Positions 9,081-17,563 of a DNA stretch of 64,000 bases are shown in pieces. The DNA is from Dyadobacter jejuensis (GTDB taxonomy: Bacteria; Bacteroidota; Bacteroidia; Cytophagales; Spirosomataceae), in the NCBI RefSeq assembly GCF_003149085.1, contig NZ_QGDT01000006.1:1-64000 (forward strand), read 5' to 3'. A program made the translations under genes and the position numbers. Position 1 is the stretch's first letter, and each line of letters opens with the position of its first letter. Below the pieces are notes generated by a model, which did no database searches, was not told the DNA's origin, and was given only the letters and a program-made list of their open reading frames with translations.

Positions 9081-9458
9081 TCAGTCTTCTATATCCTCTT
9101 CTATCAAGGACTCATCGTCCATAGTGACCAGCGTGGAGGCTAACTTAGGTGCTCTGGCTTTATTCTTTTTATCTTTAAATTTCACCACCCTCATTTTTAA
9201 CGTATCTAAGGCCAGATCGGTGGCTTCTTCGAAGGTAGTACCTTGTTCTCGCACAAACACCGTTCCTCCCGGAACATACAGTTTCACTTCTAGCAATTTG
9301 GTATGCAATTTCGCATTTTCGCTCTTATCCAGTTTCAAGAATACCTCACCACTCGTGATCCGATCGTAAAAGGTATCTAACTTATCCATTTTTTGTTGGA
9401 TAAACTGAAACAATTTTGGATCAGCATCGAAGTGAATTGCTTGCATCTGCAGTCTCAT
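9081..9458 (-). CDS. hpf: Ribosome hibernation-promoting factor, short form (HPF/RaiA family)
   Basis: A 125-residue protein of the S30AE/HPF family, which binds the 30S decoding site and silences ribosomes in stationary phase. The start MRLQMQAIHFDADPKLFQF, the central 'LEVKLYVPGGTVFVREQG' and 'FEEATDLALDTLKMRV' follow the family's beta-alpha-beta-beta-beta-alpha order. There is no long C-terminal dimerisation domain, so this is the short type; the acidic tail (EEDIED) is typical of bacteroidete members. ATG at 9458 is preferred over the upstream GTG at 9464. It has its own terminator. Confidence 0.9.
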   Translation of the reverse strand: MRLQMQAIHFDADPKLFQFIQQKMDKLDTFYDRITSGEVFLKLDKSENAKLHTKLLEVKLYVPGGTVFVREQGTTFEEATDLALDTLKMRVVKFKDKKNKARAPKLASTLVTMDDESLIEEDIED

Positions 9459-9682
9459 AAGCACATTGGTTTAAGGTAAAACAACACTTATTCATTACGG
9501 GAATACCCAATTGAATTGCATCATCATTAGGTACCTATTGGCAAATCCCCTCCCATTTCCTCTTTCGCTTCTGCCTAGAATAATGGTAGAGTGAATAAAT
9601 GAAATTAAATGCTAAATGTCAAGTAAACCAAGGCTTATTTTATCAAATATCGTTGTGCCTAATTGGGCGCATACCGGCTCCC

Positions 9683-9985
9683 TCAAGCTTCTTCCAAAAG
9701 GGTTTTAAAAGAGACATAATGACCATTAAACTTCTGGTGATGCGCATCGGCCAGAGCAGGCTGAAATTCAGTTTGATAGGCCAAAAAATCCTCCATACTA
9801 TGGAAACGGAACTGAGTAGTATAAGTGACTCCTTCATTTTCAATTTCAGTTAACAAACGAAGTAGCTTGCACTCTGCCGGCAACCCTGTAGCATGTATGG
9901 CGGGAAGATAGGTCGTTTTCATATAGTCCAGCCATTGTTTTTCGGCCGGCAAATTTACATTGACTGTAATGTTATAGATAATCAT
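9683..9985 (-). CDS. DUF4286 family protein
   Basis: A 100-residue cytosolic protein. The start MIIYNITVNVNLPAEKQWLD and the later HQKFNGHYVSFKTLLEE fit the DUF4286 pattern, a small ferredoxin-like alpha/beta domain of unknown function common in Bacteroidota. The ATG at 9985 is used; a further upstream ATG at 9994 adds only MLP. It stands alone between hpf and a divergent 4-TM protein gene. No function can be assigned. Confidence 0.8.
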   Translation of the reverse strand: MIIYNITVNVNLPAEKQWLDYMKTTYLPAIHATGLPAECKLLRLLTEIENEGVTYTTQFRFHSMEDFLAYQTEFQPALADAHHQKFNGHYVSFKTLLEEA

Positions 9986-10141
9986 AGGGAGCAATAATTG
10001 TTAAAAGCTACAAATATCCGATTAATTCTGAAGGTGACCTAATGAAGCAGGGGGAAGATAGATAGCCGATAATTTGGGAGTACTATACCGGGCGATTACC
10101 TTTGTGCCCTTACAATATTCACTAAAATCCTATCGAATCAG

Positions 10142-10561
10142 ATGAACATGCTCATTCATGCCCACTCGGGCCTACGTTATGTGGTATTAGGGTTGCTGAT
10201 CGCCTCAGTATTTGTAGCTTACTCTAAGTGGCAAAGTAACGACCAAGGCGATAGCAAGCTGTACCTTTTTGCGATGATCGCGGCCCATACTCAGTTGTTA
10301 ATAGGACTGATCCTTTTCAGTATGAGCCCTAAGGTCGATTTTAGCATGATGGGAAATGCCCTTTATCGGTTTTTCACTGTCGAGCATACGATCATGATGT
10401 TGATCGCCCTGGTATTGATCACCATGGGCAGGGTAAGAGCCAAAAAACTTACTGGAGCGGACAAGCATAGGACGGTTCTGTATTTCTATTCCCTTGGCCT
10501 GATTATGATCTTGGTAGCCATCCCTTGGCCTTTTAGAAACCTTGGAGCGGGCTGGTTCTAA
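10142..10561 (+). CDS. Four-helix membrane protein, cytochrome b-like
   Basis: A 139-residue protein with four predicted membrane segments (about 11-27, 42-60, 79-96 and 112-130). Several histidines lie at helix ends: LIHAHSGLRY at the N-terminus, AAHTQ at the start of helix 2 and VEHTIMM at helix 3. This layout resembles small bacteroidete 'cytochrome b-like' or CopD-like proteins and could bind heme, but no heme ligand pair is proven. The protein ends in PWPFRNLGAGWF. It is convergent with cysM across a shared terminator. Function unknown. Confidence 0.7.
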   Translation: MNMLIHAHSGLRYVVLGLLIASVFVAYSKWQSNDQGDSKLYLFAMIAAHTQLLIGLILFSMSPKVDFSMMGNALYRFFTVEHTIMMLIALVLITMGRVRAKKLTGADKHRTVLYFYSLGLIMILVAIPWPFRNLGAGWF

Positions 10562-10570
10562 AACATACGT

Positions 10571-10618
10571 GGAGCTACCCTTCCCGCACAGGTGACGGAG
10601 GGTAGCTCCCACAATTTT
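10571..10618. terminator. Terminator between the 4-TM protein gene and cysM
   Basis: GGAGCTACCCT at 10571-10581 is complementary to AGGGTAGCTCC at 10599-10609, followed by CACAATTTTT. It lies between convergent genes; the T-run favours the plus strand. Confidence 0.8.
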
Positions 10619-11491
10619 TCAACCAAACAGGTCGCTGGATAGGTAACGGTCGCCCCGGTCGCAGATGATGGTAACGATCACCCCTGATTCTATTTCGGAG
10701 GCCAGTTTTACGGCAGCCCATGCGGCTCCTCCACTACTCATCCCTGCAAATACGGCCTCTTCCCTAGCCAATCGTCTGGTCATACTAGCAGCATCCTGTT
10801 GGCTCACCTCTATCACCTTATCCACCCTTTTTGCATCAAAAATTTTGGGCAGATAGGCCTCAGGCCATTTTCTGATACCCGGAATACTGGAACCATCGGT
10901 GGGTTGGCAGCCTACAATCTGCACCGAAGAATCCTGCTCTTTCAAATACCGCGACACCCCCATTATGGTCCCGGTGGTCCCCATGGATGAAACGAAATGG
11001 GTGATTTTCCCCGAAGTATCCTTCCAGATCTCCGGACCTGTAGTACGGTAATGCGCTTTCCAATTATCCTCATTCGCAAACTGATTTAACATAAAATACC
11101 CAGGTTCTGAGGCCTTCTGATCGGCATAGTCGCGAGAAGCCTCTATGGATTCCTTCAGGATCACCTTAGCGCCAAAGGCCTCCATAGTCAGCACTCGCTC
11201 TCTGGTGGAGTTCTCGGGCATCACCAGCTCTATCTCTATCCTAAACAAGCTGGCGATCATAGCCAGGGCTATTCCGGTATTACCACTGGTAGCCTCCACC
11301 AACTTAACCCCTGGCTGAAGCTCGCCCCGTTCCATGGCCCCTTTGATCATGGCATAAGCCGCCCGGTCTTTTACGCTTCCTCCCGGGTTATTCCCTTCCA
11401 ATTTGCCATAAATCTTAACGTTGGGATTGGGGTTAATATGATCTAAATCGACCAAAGGCGTATTGCCTACTAAATGAAGAAGAGATGACAT
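10619..11491 (-). CDS. cysM: Cysteine synthase B (O-acetylserine sulfhydrylase)
   Basis: A 290-residue PLP enzyme making cysteine from O-acetylserine and sulfide (CysM types can also use thiosulfate). The PLP lysine lies in NNPGGSVKDRAAY; the substrate loop is ATSGNTGIALAM; the phosphate-binding loop is SSMGTTGTIMG. The combination of short length and PTDGSSIPGIRKWP matches CysM rather than CysK. Start at 11491 gives MSSLLHLVGNTPLVDLD, the expected N-terminus. No sulfur-assimilation genes are adjacent. A secreted hydrolase gene lies directly upstream on the same strand (gap 50 bp). Confidence 0.93.
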   Translation of the reverse strand: MSSLLHLVGNTPLVDLDHINPNPNVKIYGKLEGNNPGGSVKDRAAYAMIKGAMERGELQPGVKLVEATSGNTGIALAMIASLFRIEIELVMPENSTRERVLTMEAFGAKVILKESIEASRDYADQKASEPGYFMLNQFANEDNWKAHYRTTGPEIWKDTSGKITHFVSSMGTTGTIMGVSRYLKEQDSSVQIVGCQPTDGSSIPGIRKWPEAYLPKIFDAKRVDKVIEVSQQDAASMTRRLAREEAVFAGMSSGGAAWAAVKLASEIESGVIVTIICDRGDRYLSSDLFG

Positions 11492-11541
11492 AATTGAAAT
11501 AACAATAATAAAATAAAAAAATCTAGGCCGGGATCTCCCCC

Positions 11542-12756
11542 TTATTTACCCGTAAAAAACAACAAGGTACCTAGTAAGAAATCGTCAATAGAAGTACTGT
11601 GCGTGCCTTTTGAGACCGGGATGAGTTGCAGGTCGGGAGCTCCTAGCTTGGTCATGGCATCATAGGCATTTTGGGAATTGAAAAAGAACACCAGCTGGTC
11701 GTCGGTTCCATGATACAAACGTGTAGGAGTAGTGGGTTTCCAGTTGTAAACATCATTATCGGCAATGGCCTCTGCTAGGGCTGTATCGGTTCCATCAGCC
11801 ACCGCCTTGCGGAACGAATCGGTCAAGATGCTATTAAAACTCACATCGATGGGGTAGTCTAACCCTGAGGACTGAATACCACTGGCATAAGGCTCCTTAA
11901 AATAATAGCTTGCCGGACGATTGAGACCATATACCCGATCGTAGGTCAGCAATACCCACAGATATAGCTTATTATAGGAAGCGATTCCATGAGTAGGAGC
12001 GTTGACGATATACTTCATAAAGGCCGTTTTATCATAGGCTCCCGCACCACAGCTAGAAGCGACTAGGTTAAACTCGCTGGAAGCCTCTTCCTCTATTTTT
12101 TTTTGCAACGACATGGTGGCATACCCTCCCTCCGAATAGCCCGCTAAAAACAGCTTATTGTTCCATTTGGTAGTATTTTCTTTGGCAATAAACTCTTTTA
12201 CTGCCCTCAACATATCCAACGAAGCCGAGGCCAAGCTGGCCCTATGCTCATAAGGGTGTTGAAAATCTTTGGATGCTCCGTAGCCGATATAGTCGGGATA
12301 GGAAATGATATACCCCTGTGCTCCAAAAAGGGCCCCAAAGGTAGCCGCCTCCGAGTCGGGTTGAAAATTGGAAGGTGCCGAAGCGTCCGACTCTATGGTA
12401 CCATGCTGCACGCTAAGCAAGGGAACTTCTTCATTGGTATCGGGCACTATCACCGCCCCAGTGGCGGTTATGGTTTGCCCATCGGTATTCTTTGTCTGGT
12501 AGGTAAGCTTATAGACAATGACTCCGTTTTTGACATACGCCGCTAAAAGAGGGGAGATCTTTACGGCTTCTGCGGTAAGTTCCGCCTTGGTGAGCGTAGC
12601 AAGCTGCGTACTGCTGACCAGTACGCTGGGATCGTCAACAGGATCGACCGTATCGTCTTTCTTACTGCAGGAAGCAAAAAACACAATAAGCGAAAGTGCC
12701 AGCCACTGAAACGGTTTTAGAAAAAAGGGGGTTCTCAATACCTGTGCTTTAATCAT
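11542..12756 (-). CDS. Lipoprotein alpha/beta hydrolase (secretory lipase-like)
   Basis: A 404-residue exported protein. A hydrophobic segment (about 17-29) ends in FFASC, a lipobox with Cys30, followed by SKKDD, a typical bacteroidete lipoprotein start. The serine hydrolase nucleophile is in LAGYSEGGYA; the acid is probably in YHGTDDQLV and the histidine in KGTHSTS near the C-terminus. The HG oxyanion segment is LSVQHGTIES. The layout is that of large secretory lipases/esterases with a lid insertion. Substrate is not known. It lies upstream of cysM on the same strand and downstream of a second hydrolase gene (12844-13575). Confidence 0.85.
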   Translation of the reverse strand: MIKAQVLRTPFFLKPFQWLALSLIVFFASCSKKDDTVDPVDDPSVLVSSTQLATLTKAELTAEAVKISPLLAAYVKNGVIVYKLTYQTKNTDGQTITATGAVIVPDTNEEVPLLSVQHGTIESDASAPSNFQPDSEAATFGALFGAQGYIISYPDYIGYGASKDFQHPYEHRASLASASLDMLRAVKEFIAKENTTKWNNKLFLAGYSEGGYATMSLQKKIEEEASSEFNLVASSCGAGAYDKTAFMKYIVNAPTHGIASYNKLYLWVLLTYDRVYGLNRPASYYFKEPYASGIQSSGLDYPIDVSFNSILTDSFRKAVADGTDTALAEAIADNDVYNWKPTTPTRLYHGTDDQLVFFFNSQNAYDAMTKLGAPDLQLIPVSKGTHSTSIDDFLLGTLLFFTGK

Positions 12757-12843
12757 AAGAGATTCTATTTTTAACAGTGCTACTAATAGACTGTAATTGA
12801 AACCGGACTTTACCCGAAATAATTCAATGGACTCTTATTCTCC

Positions 12844-13575
12844 TTATAACTTACCCATAAACCAACGTATCATCCGGGCTGTGGCGTCGGGACGCTCTAT
12901 CATTCCCATATGTCCTGCCTCGGCCAATATAAAGGGATAGCACCTTTCGGGAAGTGTCGATAGCTCCATACCACTCTCAAAAGAAACGAAAGCATCCTCC
13001 ATCCCCAAAATAAGCAATACGGGAACCTTCATTTCTTTTAGTACTTCGGTATTGTCGGCCCTGTCGCGCATGGCGTTAATACCTGCAATAAGTGCCGCTT
13101 CGGGCAGTTTGGCAAAGAAATCTATATGCTCTTGAAGCTTTTGCGGATGGGATGCTTTATATCTTTGGCCAAATAAATTGGGTGCCGTATTTTTCAAAAA
13201 TGAAGGAGTCCCATAGTTCCTAATTAGGGTGATGGTTTGGTTGCGTTGGTGTTTTTTGGATTCGTCGTCGGCCAAGGCGGTGGAGTGAAACAAACCAAAG
13301 CCTACGAGCATGTCAGGATATTTCTTAGCAAACTCCAAAGCGATATAACCGCCCATCGAGTGACCAATCAACGTACACTTCTGAATGTTGGCACTGGTAA
13401 GAAAACGATATAGCTCATCGGCATATGCTTCGACGGTCTGGCACGCTGTAAACAAGGAAATATTAGGCCTAACGATGGTAAAACTATCGTTCAGAATGGC
13501 ATCGAGCTGGTCCCAAATAGTATCGTCCATGCCATGACCATGCAAAAGAACCAAGGTTTTACGTTGAAAAATCAT
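12844..13575 (-). CDS. Alpha/beta hydrolase (small esterase-like)
   Basis: A 243-residue cytosolic alpha/beta hydrolase. The N-terminal strand LVLLHGHGMDDTIW carries the oxyanion HG; the nucleophile elbow is LIGHSMGGYIAL; acid in LGMEDAFV; histidine in AEAGHMGMIERP. The catalytic triad is thus complete. I take ATG at 13575 because the 15 upstream codons to 13620 run into the terminator hairpin and lack similarity. Substrate unknown; it resembles 3-oxoadipate enol-lactonase or BioH-type proteins only at fold level. Confidence 0.85.
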   Translation of the reverse strand: MIFQRKTLVLLHGHGMDDTIWDQLDAILNDSFTIVRPNISLFTACQTVEAYADELYRFLTSANIQKCTLIGHSMGGYIALEFAKKYPDMLVGFGLFHSTALADDESKKHQRNQTITLIRNYGTPSFLKNTAPNLFGQRYKASHPQKLQEHIDFFAKLPEAALIAGINAMRDRADNTEVLKEMKVPVLLILGMEDAFVSFESGMELSTLPERCYPFILAEAGHMGMIERPDATARMIRWFMGKL

Positions 13576-13620
13576 ATGAAAGTAATTTGCAGTTGAGTTA
13601 TATTTCCAATAAATATACAT

Positions 13621-13657
13621 AAAAGGCCCCTTATCAAAGATTAAAAGGGGCCCTTTT
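13621..13657 (-). terminator. Probable terminator of the acyl-CoA ligase gene
   Basis: AAAAGGCCCCTT pairs with AAGGGGCCCTTTT across a short loop, and on the minus strand ends in UUUU. It lies downstream of the ligase stop at 13730 and upstream of the hydrolase start. Confidence 0.65.
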
Positions 13658-13729
13658 GATTCAAAATTGTATTCATTTGGGGGAATGACCTATCAAACCC
13701 AGGTAGTATTCGCCCCGACGTCCACCGGC

Positions 13730-15445
13730 CTAGGCCGGATGTTGCAGGGATTCTTCCCGAAGGGTTCTACGCAGAATCTTTCCGACGTTACTCTTCGGTA
13801 ATTCCGTTTTAAAAATGATACTCTTAGGCCTTTTATAACCCGTAAAATTCTCCTTGCAGTAGGCCACCACTCCTTCTTCGGTCAGCGATGGATCACTTTT
13901 GACAATAAATAACCGCACTGCCTCTCCTGAGTGCTCGTCGGGCACGCCTACGCAGGCTACCTCAAGCACACCGGGACATTTGGCCATTACGTCTTCGATC
14001 TCGTTCGGATAAACGTTAAAGCCCGACACTAAAATCATGTCCTTTTTACGATCCACAATTTTAAAGAAACCGTCTTCATCCTTCACGCCTATATCTCCGG
14101 TTCTGAACCATTTCCCAGACTCATCTTCAAAGAACACTTTTTTTGTTTCTTCTGGTCGGTTAAAATAGCCTTCCATTACCTGTGGGCCCTGGGCACATAT
14201 CTCTCCCCTTTCTCCAATGGCCGCCCAGGTTTCGTCATCCTTCAGCACCCTTAGCTCCGTACTAGGAATAGGCACCCCTATGGTACCTACCCGTTGTTTT
14301 CCATTCAGCGGGTTCACCGACAATACCGGTGAGGTTTCAGATAGGCCATAACCTTCTACCAAATGACAGCCTGTCACTTTATACCAGTTTTCGGCCACCA
14401 CCTGCTGAAGGGCCATACCACCGGCTATGGTGATTTTTAATGAACTGAAGTCCAACGCCCTAAACGCAGCATTATTGAGCATGCTATTGAAGAGCGTATT
14501 AAGCCCTGGGAAAATATGAATATCATACTTCTTCCATTCTTTTATAAAGGCAGGAAGATCTCTAGGGTTGGTGATCAGCACATTATGCCCTCCCCATTTC
14601 AAAGCACATAAGGCATTGACGGTCATGGCAAACACATGGTACAAGGGTAACGGTGCTACCAATGTGATCTGGCCCGAAAATTGATTCGTTCTAAAACTAG
14701 ACATCAGCCATTCATTCACCGCTTCCACATTGGCCAGCAGGTTGCGATGCGTCAGGCAGGCTCCCTTGGAAACGCCAGTAGTACCGCCTGTATATTGAAT
14801 AAAAGCCAGGTCGTTGCCTTTACGCTGCGGCCGTTGATAAGGCAAATGCTCCCCCTTAGCCAATGTCGAAAGAAAGGAAACTTTCTTGTCGAGGGTATAG
14901 CTAGGCACCATCTTCTTCACATATTTCACGACTGCATTGACCAATATCCGTTTAGGGAATCCCAACATATCGCCAATCTCGGTCACGATCACATGTTTGA
15001 TATCGGTCTGATCCACTATTTTTTCCAGATTCACCGCGAAGTTCGCTAGGATCACAATGGCCTTGGCCCCCGAGTCTTTGAACTGATGTAGCATTTCCCG
15101 ACTCGTATACAGAGGGTTGGTATTGACGATCACCAGCCCCGCCCTTATTGCTCCAAACATGGCTACAGGAAACTGCAATAAGTTGGGCATCTGAATGGCA
15201 ATACGGTCGCCGGCTACCAAACCTATGGATTGAAGGTAAGCGGCAAAATACTGACTTAGCCTATCTAATTCTCCAAAAGTGAGACTTTTGTCCATATTCG
15301 TATAGGCCTTTAGGTCCTTATTATGCACAAAACTACGCTCCATCAGCTCGATAAGCGAAGGATAAGCGTCAGGGTTTATTTCGTGTGGGACACTGGGGGC
15401 ATAAAATTTATACCAAGGATGTCCCATGGTTTTATCTTCAATCAT
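13730..15445 (-). CDS. fadD: Long-chain fatty-acid--CoA ligase
   Basis: A 571-residue AMP-forming enzyme activating fatty acids to acyl-CoA. Motifs in order: P-loop-like YTGGTTGVSKGACLTHRN, GYGLSETSPV, the ATP/AMP motif WFRTGDIGVKDEDGFF, DRKKDMILVSGFNVYPNEIE, and the catalytic lysine near the end in LPKSNVGKILRRTLRE. Length and order match FadD. The start may be 15445 or the second ATG at 15427 (MGHPWYKF). The N-terminal segment is soluble, so the enzyme is cytosolic or peripheral. It is monocistronic. With the oxoamine synthase and the MaoC hydratase it forms part of the lipid gene content here, though not in one operon. Confidence 0.94.
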   Translation of the reverse strand: MIEDKTMGHPWYKFYAPSVPHEINPDAYPSLIELMERSFVHNKDLKAYTNMDKSLTFGELDRLSQYFAAYLQSIGLVAGDRIAIQMPNLLQFPVAMFGAIRAGLVIVNTNPLYTSREMLHQFKDSGAKAIVILANFAVNLEKIVDQTDIKHVIVTEIGDMLGFPKRILVNAVVKYVKKMVPSYTLDKKVSFLSTLAKGEHLPYQRPQRKGNDLAFIQYTGGTTGVSKGACLTHRNLLANVEAVNEWLMSSFRTNQFSGQITLVAPLPLYHVFAMTVNALCALKWGGHNVLITNPRDLPAFIKEWKKYDIHIFPGLNTLFNSMLNNAAFRALDFSSLKITIAGGMALQQVVAENWYKVTGCHLVEGYGLSETSPVLSVNPLNGKQRVGTIGVPIPSTELRVLKDDETWAAIGERGEICAQGPQVMEGYFNRPEETKKVFFEDESGKWFRTGDIGVKDEDGFFKIVDRKKDMILVSGFNVYPNEIEDVMAKCPGVLEVACVGVPDEHSGEAVRLFIVKSDPSLTEEGVVAYCKENFTGYKRPKSIIFKTELPKSNVGKILRRTLREESLQHPA

Positions 15446-15558
15446 TGGTTCAACGTTTGCGTGATCACAAATTCAAGCTTTAATTTAACAATTTAAATGA
15501 TTTTATTGAATATTCTCATTTAAATATTTAGAAGCCGTTGAGCTAAAATGGGCCATAT

Positions 15559-16092
15559 TCATTTATTTTGACCCTCTTTCCAAGTTTTACGTGCCAACTC
15601 CCAAAGCCATAACGCCCCTTCATCGGAGTCCTGGACATCGGATGTATATACGAACCCCAGGTTTTGCAATAGCTGTGTAGAAGCATTCTCTTCCGACATG
15701 GTATGGGCTATCACCTTATGCACTCCATTGCTGGCAAATGCATGTTCGACCAGCCCCTTTGCGGTTTCGGTAGCCAGACCTTGGGCCCGCATATCGGGCA
15801 TAATTTCATAGCCTATTTCTACGATTCCACTCGAATCGGGCTCCCCCTTATAGCCACAGCTGCCAATGAGTTGATTTCGCTCCTTATGGATGGTCAAATA
15901 CACCCACCATTCTCTCAAGGGAGGGTGTTGTTTCCAGCGTTCATAGGAAGGGGCGAAGGTGTCTCTAAATTCGGTCCATTTCTTAGGGACATTGAGGCCC
16001 ATCACTCTACCCAGTACATTATTGCCCATTTTGATAGCATCAAACAGGGTATCGTCGCAGGGGACGAGTCTTAATCTTGGTGTTTCAATCAT
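15559..16092 (-). CDS. GNAT-family N-acetyltransferase (RimJ/RimL-like)
   Basis: A 177-residue protein starting MIETPRLRLVPCDDTLFDAI, the usual RimJ/RimL-type N-terminus. The acetyl-CoA loop is recognisable in IMPDMRAQGLATETAKGLVE, and SEENASTQLLQNLGFVYTSD is the common final segment. The substrate is unknown; relatives acetylate protein N-termini, amino acids or small amines. It is the last gene of a five-gene minus-strand run, 19 bp after the 464-residue membrane protein, which suggests co-transcription with it. Confidence 0.85.
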   Translation of the reverse strand: MIETPRLRLVPCDDTLFDAIKMGNNVLGRVMGLNVPKKWTEFRDTFAPSYERWKQHPPLREWWVYLTIHKERNQLIGSCGYKGEPDSSGIVEIGYEIMPDMRAQGLATETAKGLVEHAFASNGVHKVIAHTMSEENASTQLLQNLGFVYTSDVQDSDEGALWLWELARKTWKEGQNK

Positions 16093-16111
16093 ACGTTTGT
16101 TATTGTAATGC

Positions 16112-17506
16112 TCATTCCCCTGTTTCGCTCCCCGAGTCGAATCGGTCGGAAATGACCTTTCTTATCGCTTGATGGGGGCGCAAGGGAGGGTTCTTTGCCA
16201 TAGCTTGCCCTCTTTCGGCGTTGGTCTTAGCCCTTATGGCGAGGTTGCTCGTGGACAGGTGCTGACTTCGCCAGAGCCTGTACTCCTCCTCGGTCATCAC
16301 GTCCTTGGCTACCTGTCCTCTAGCATAGCCATCGGCATAGCTATTGTTTTGGCTATCGCTTAAGGCTATCCGTTGTTCCGATTCCAGATGTTCCAATTCT
16401 TTCTTAAGGTCTATTTCCTCGGTACGGATATCCCAAAGTGGCTCTAACATTTTAAGCTCATTTTCGCAGATATTCTTCTCCGAAGTATGCCTACCTATGG
16501 CTACCCGTAAGGGAGCCGCCATTTTTAAAAGCTTCTTCCTTCGTCTTTTCAAGCGCCATAGTCGGGGATCTATCTGTAGCCAACGCAGCCAAAAGGCCTG
16601 CAAAACAGGAAGCGCCATTCCTAGCGACACGGCCCCAGCGATGGCAAACATCACCCCACTAAGCACAAAAGAAAGTAAGGCCCAGGGGCTGTTGACTAGG
16701 TTCAGATTCAGCTGGTCCGATTCTCGTAAAGCCTGTTCAATTTTATTGGTCAACTCTGGGCTATCGATAGGTAGCCCAGTCAGTGGGTCTACCGCATTGA
16801 GCTGCAGGTTTTTTACCGACTTATTGATCGCCGACTTCATCATGTCGGTACGGTAGGCTTCATACCTAAACCATCCCAAGACTGTCAGCGTGGCTATAGC
16901 AAAGAGGGAAAGAATTAACTTGAACCGTGCATATCGCTTCTTGGCCGGTTCCGCATCGGAAGCATGATAAGGCCCCTCTATCAACCGATCGTAGGCAGGT
17001 TTTAACAGAACCGACAACATGGCAAGGCCAATGGCAAAGGCCCAGGCTTCGTTGGAATTCCGGATATTGAGGGCATAGGCCACGATCTCGTGGGAGATGA
17101 TCAGGTCGCCAGCAATAAATGCCACTCCAGCAAAAAGGAAGATCAACCCCGCTAATAAGGAATAATACGGGGCTTTATTGGCTCTTTTTTCCTGCAAAAG
17201 CTCCTTTTCCTGCTGCCCTTCCACCAATTCCTGCTCCACTTCGTTTAACAGGGTTTTGTGGGTCTGTAGGGCGGTTTGCTCCACTTGCAGCCTATCGAAG
17301 GCACTTTTTTGTTTATGGGTATTGGCTCCCATACGCTCTTGAATCTCTTTGAGCCTCTCCTTTTTTTCGGATATTCGTCCAGTCAGCCAGTCGTAATCGG
17401 CCTTACTTTTCAGATAGGCCTCATAACTTTGCCTATCGAGTCCTTCTAGGCCATTGGTATAACCGTGCTGATACTCGTCGGAATGTTGCCCTGTATATGG
17501 TTCCAT
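16112..17506 (-). CDS. Unrecognised membrane protein with terminal coiled coils and four TM segments
   Basis: 464 residues; I do not recognise a family. What can be seen: a polar N-terminus, a coiled coil at about 45-108 (rich in E, K, Q, L), membrane segments near 113-136, 152-170, 194-212 and 275-303, a basic patch (LKRRRKKLLK, about 319-328), a second coiled coil at about 340-382 and a polar tail. The two ends carry a similar short motif: EYQHGYTNGLEGLDRQSYEAY (11-31) and SYADGYARG...EEEYRLW (389-412). Between TM3 and TM4 lies a soluble loop of about 60 residues. The upstream neighbour has the same coiled coil-4 TM-coiled coil plan, suggesting that the two proteins work together. No signal peptide. 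Confidence 0.75.
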   Translation of the reverse strand: MEPYTGQHSDEYQHGYTNGLEGLDRQSYEAYLKSKADYDWLTGRISEKKERLKEIQERMGANTHKQKSAFDRLQVEQTALQTHKTLLNEVEQELVEGQQEKELLQEKRANKAPYYSLLAGLIFLFAGVAFIAGDLIISHEIVAYALNIRNSNEAWAFAIGLAMLSVLLKPAYDRLIEGPYHASDAEPAKKRYARFKLILSLFAIATLTVLGWFRYEAYRTDMMKSAINKSVKNLQLNAVDPLTGLPIDSPELTNKIEQALRESDQLNLNLVNSPWALLSFVLSGVMFAIAGAVSLGMALPVLQAFWLRWLQIDPRLWRLKRRRKKLLKMAAPLRVAIGRHTSEKNICENELKMLEPLWDIRTEEIDLKKELEHLESEQRIALSDSQNNSYADGYARGQVAKDVMTEEEYRLWRSQHLSTSNLAIRAKTNAERGQAMAKNPPLRPHQAIRKVISDRFDSGSETGE

Positions 17507-17563
17507 TGCTAAGAAATTTAAAATTGATGCTGATACAGAAATGTCGTGGTGCCTATCGTCAGG

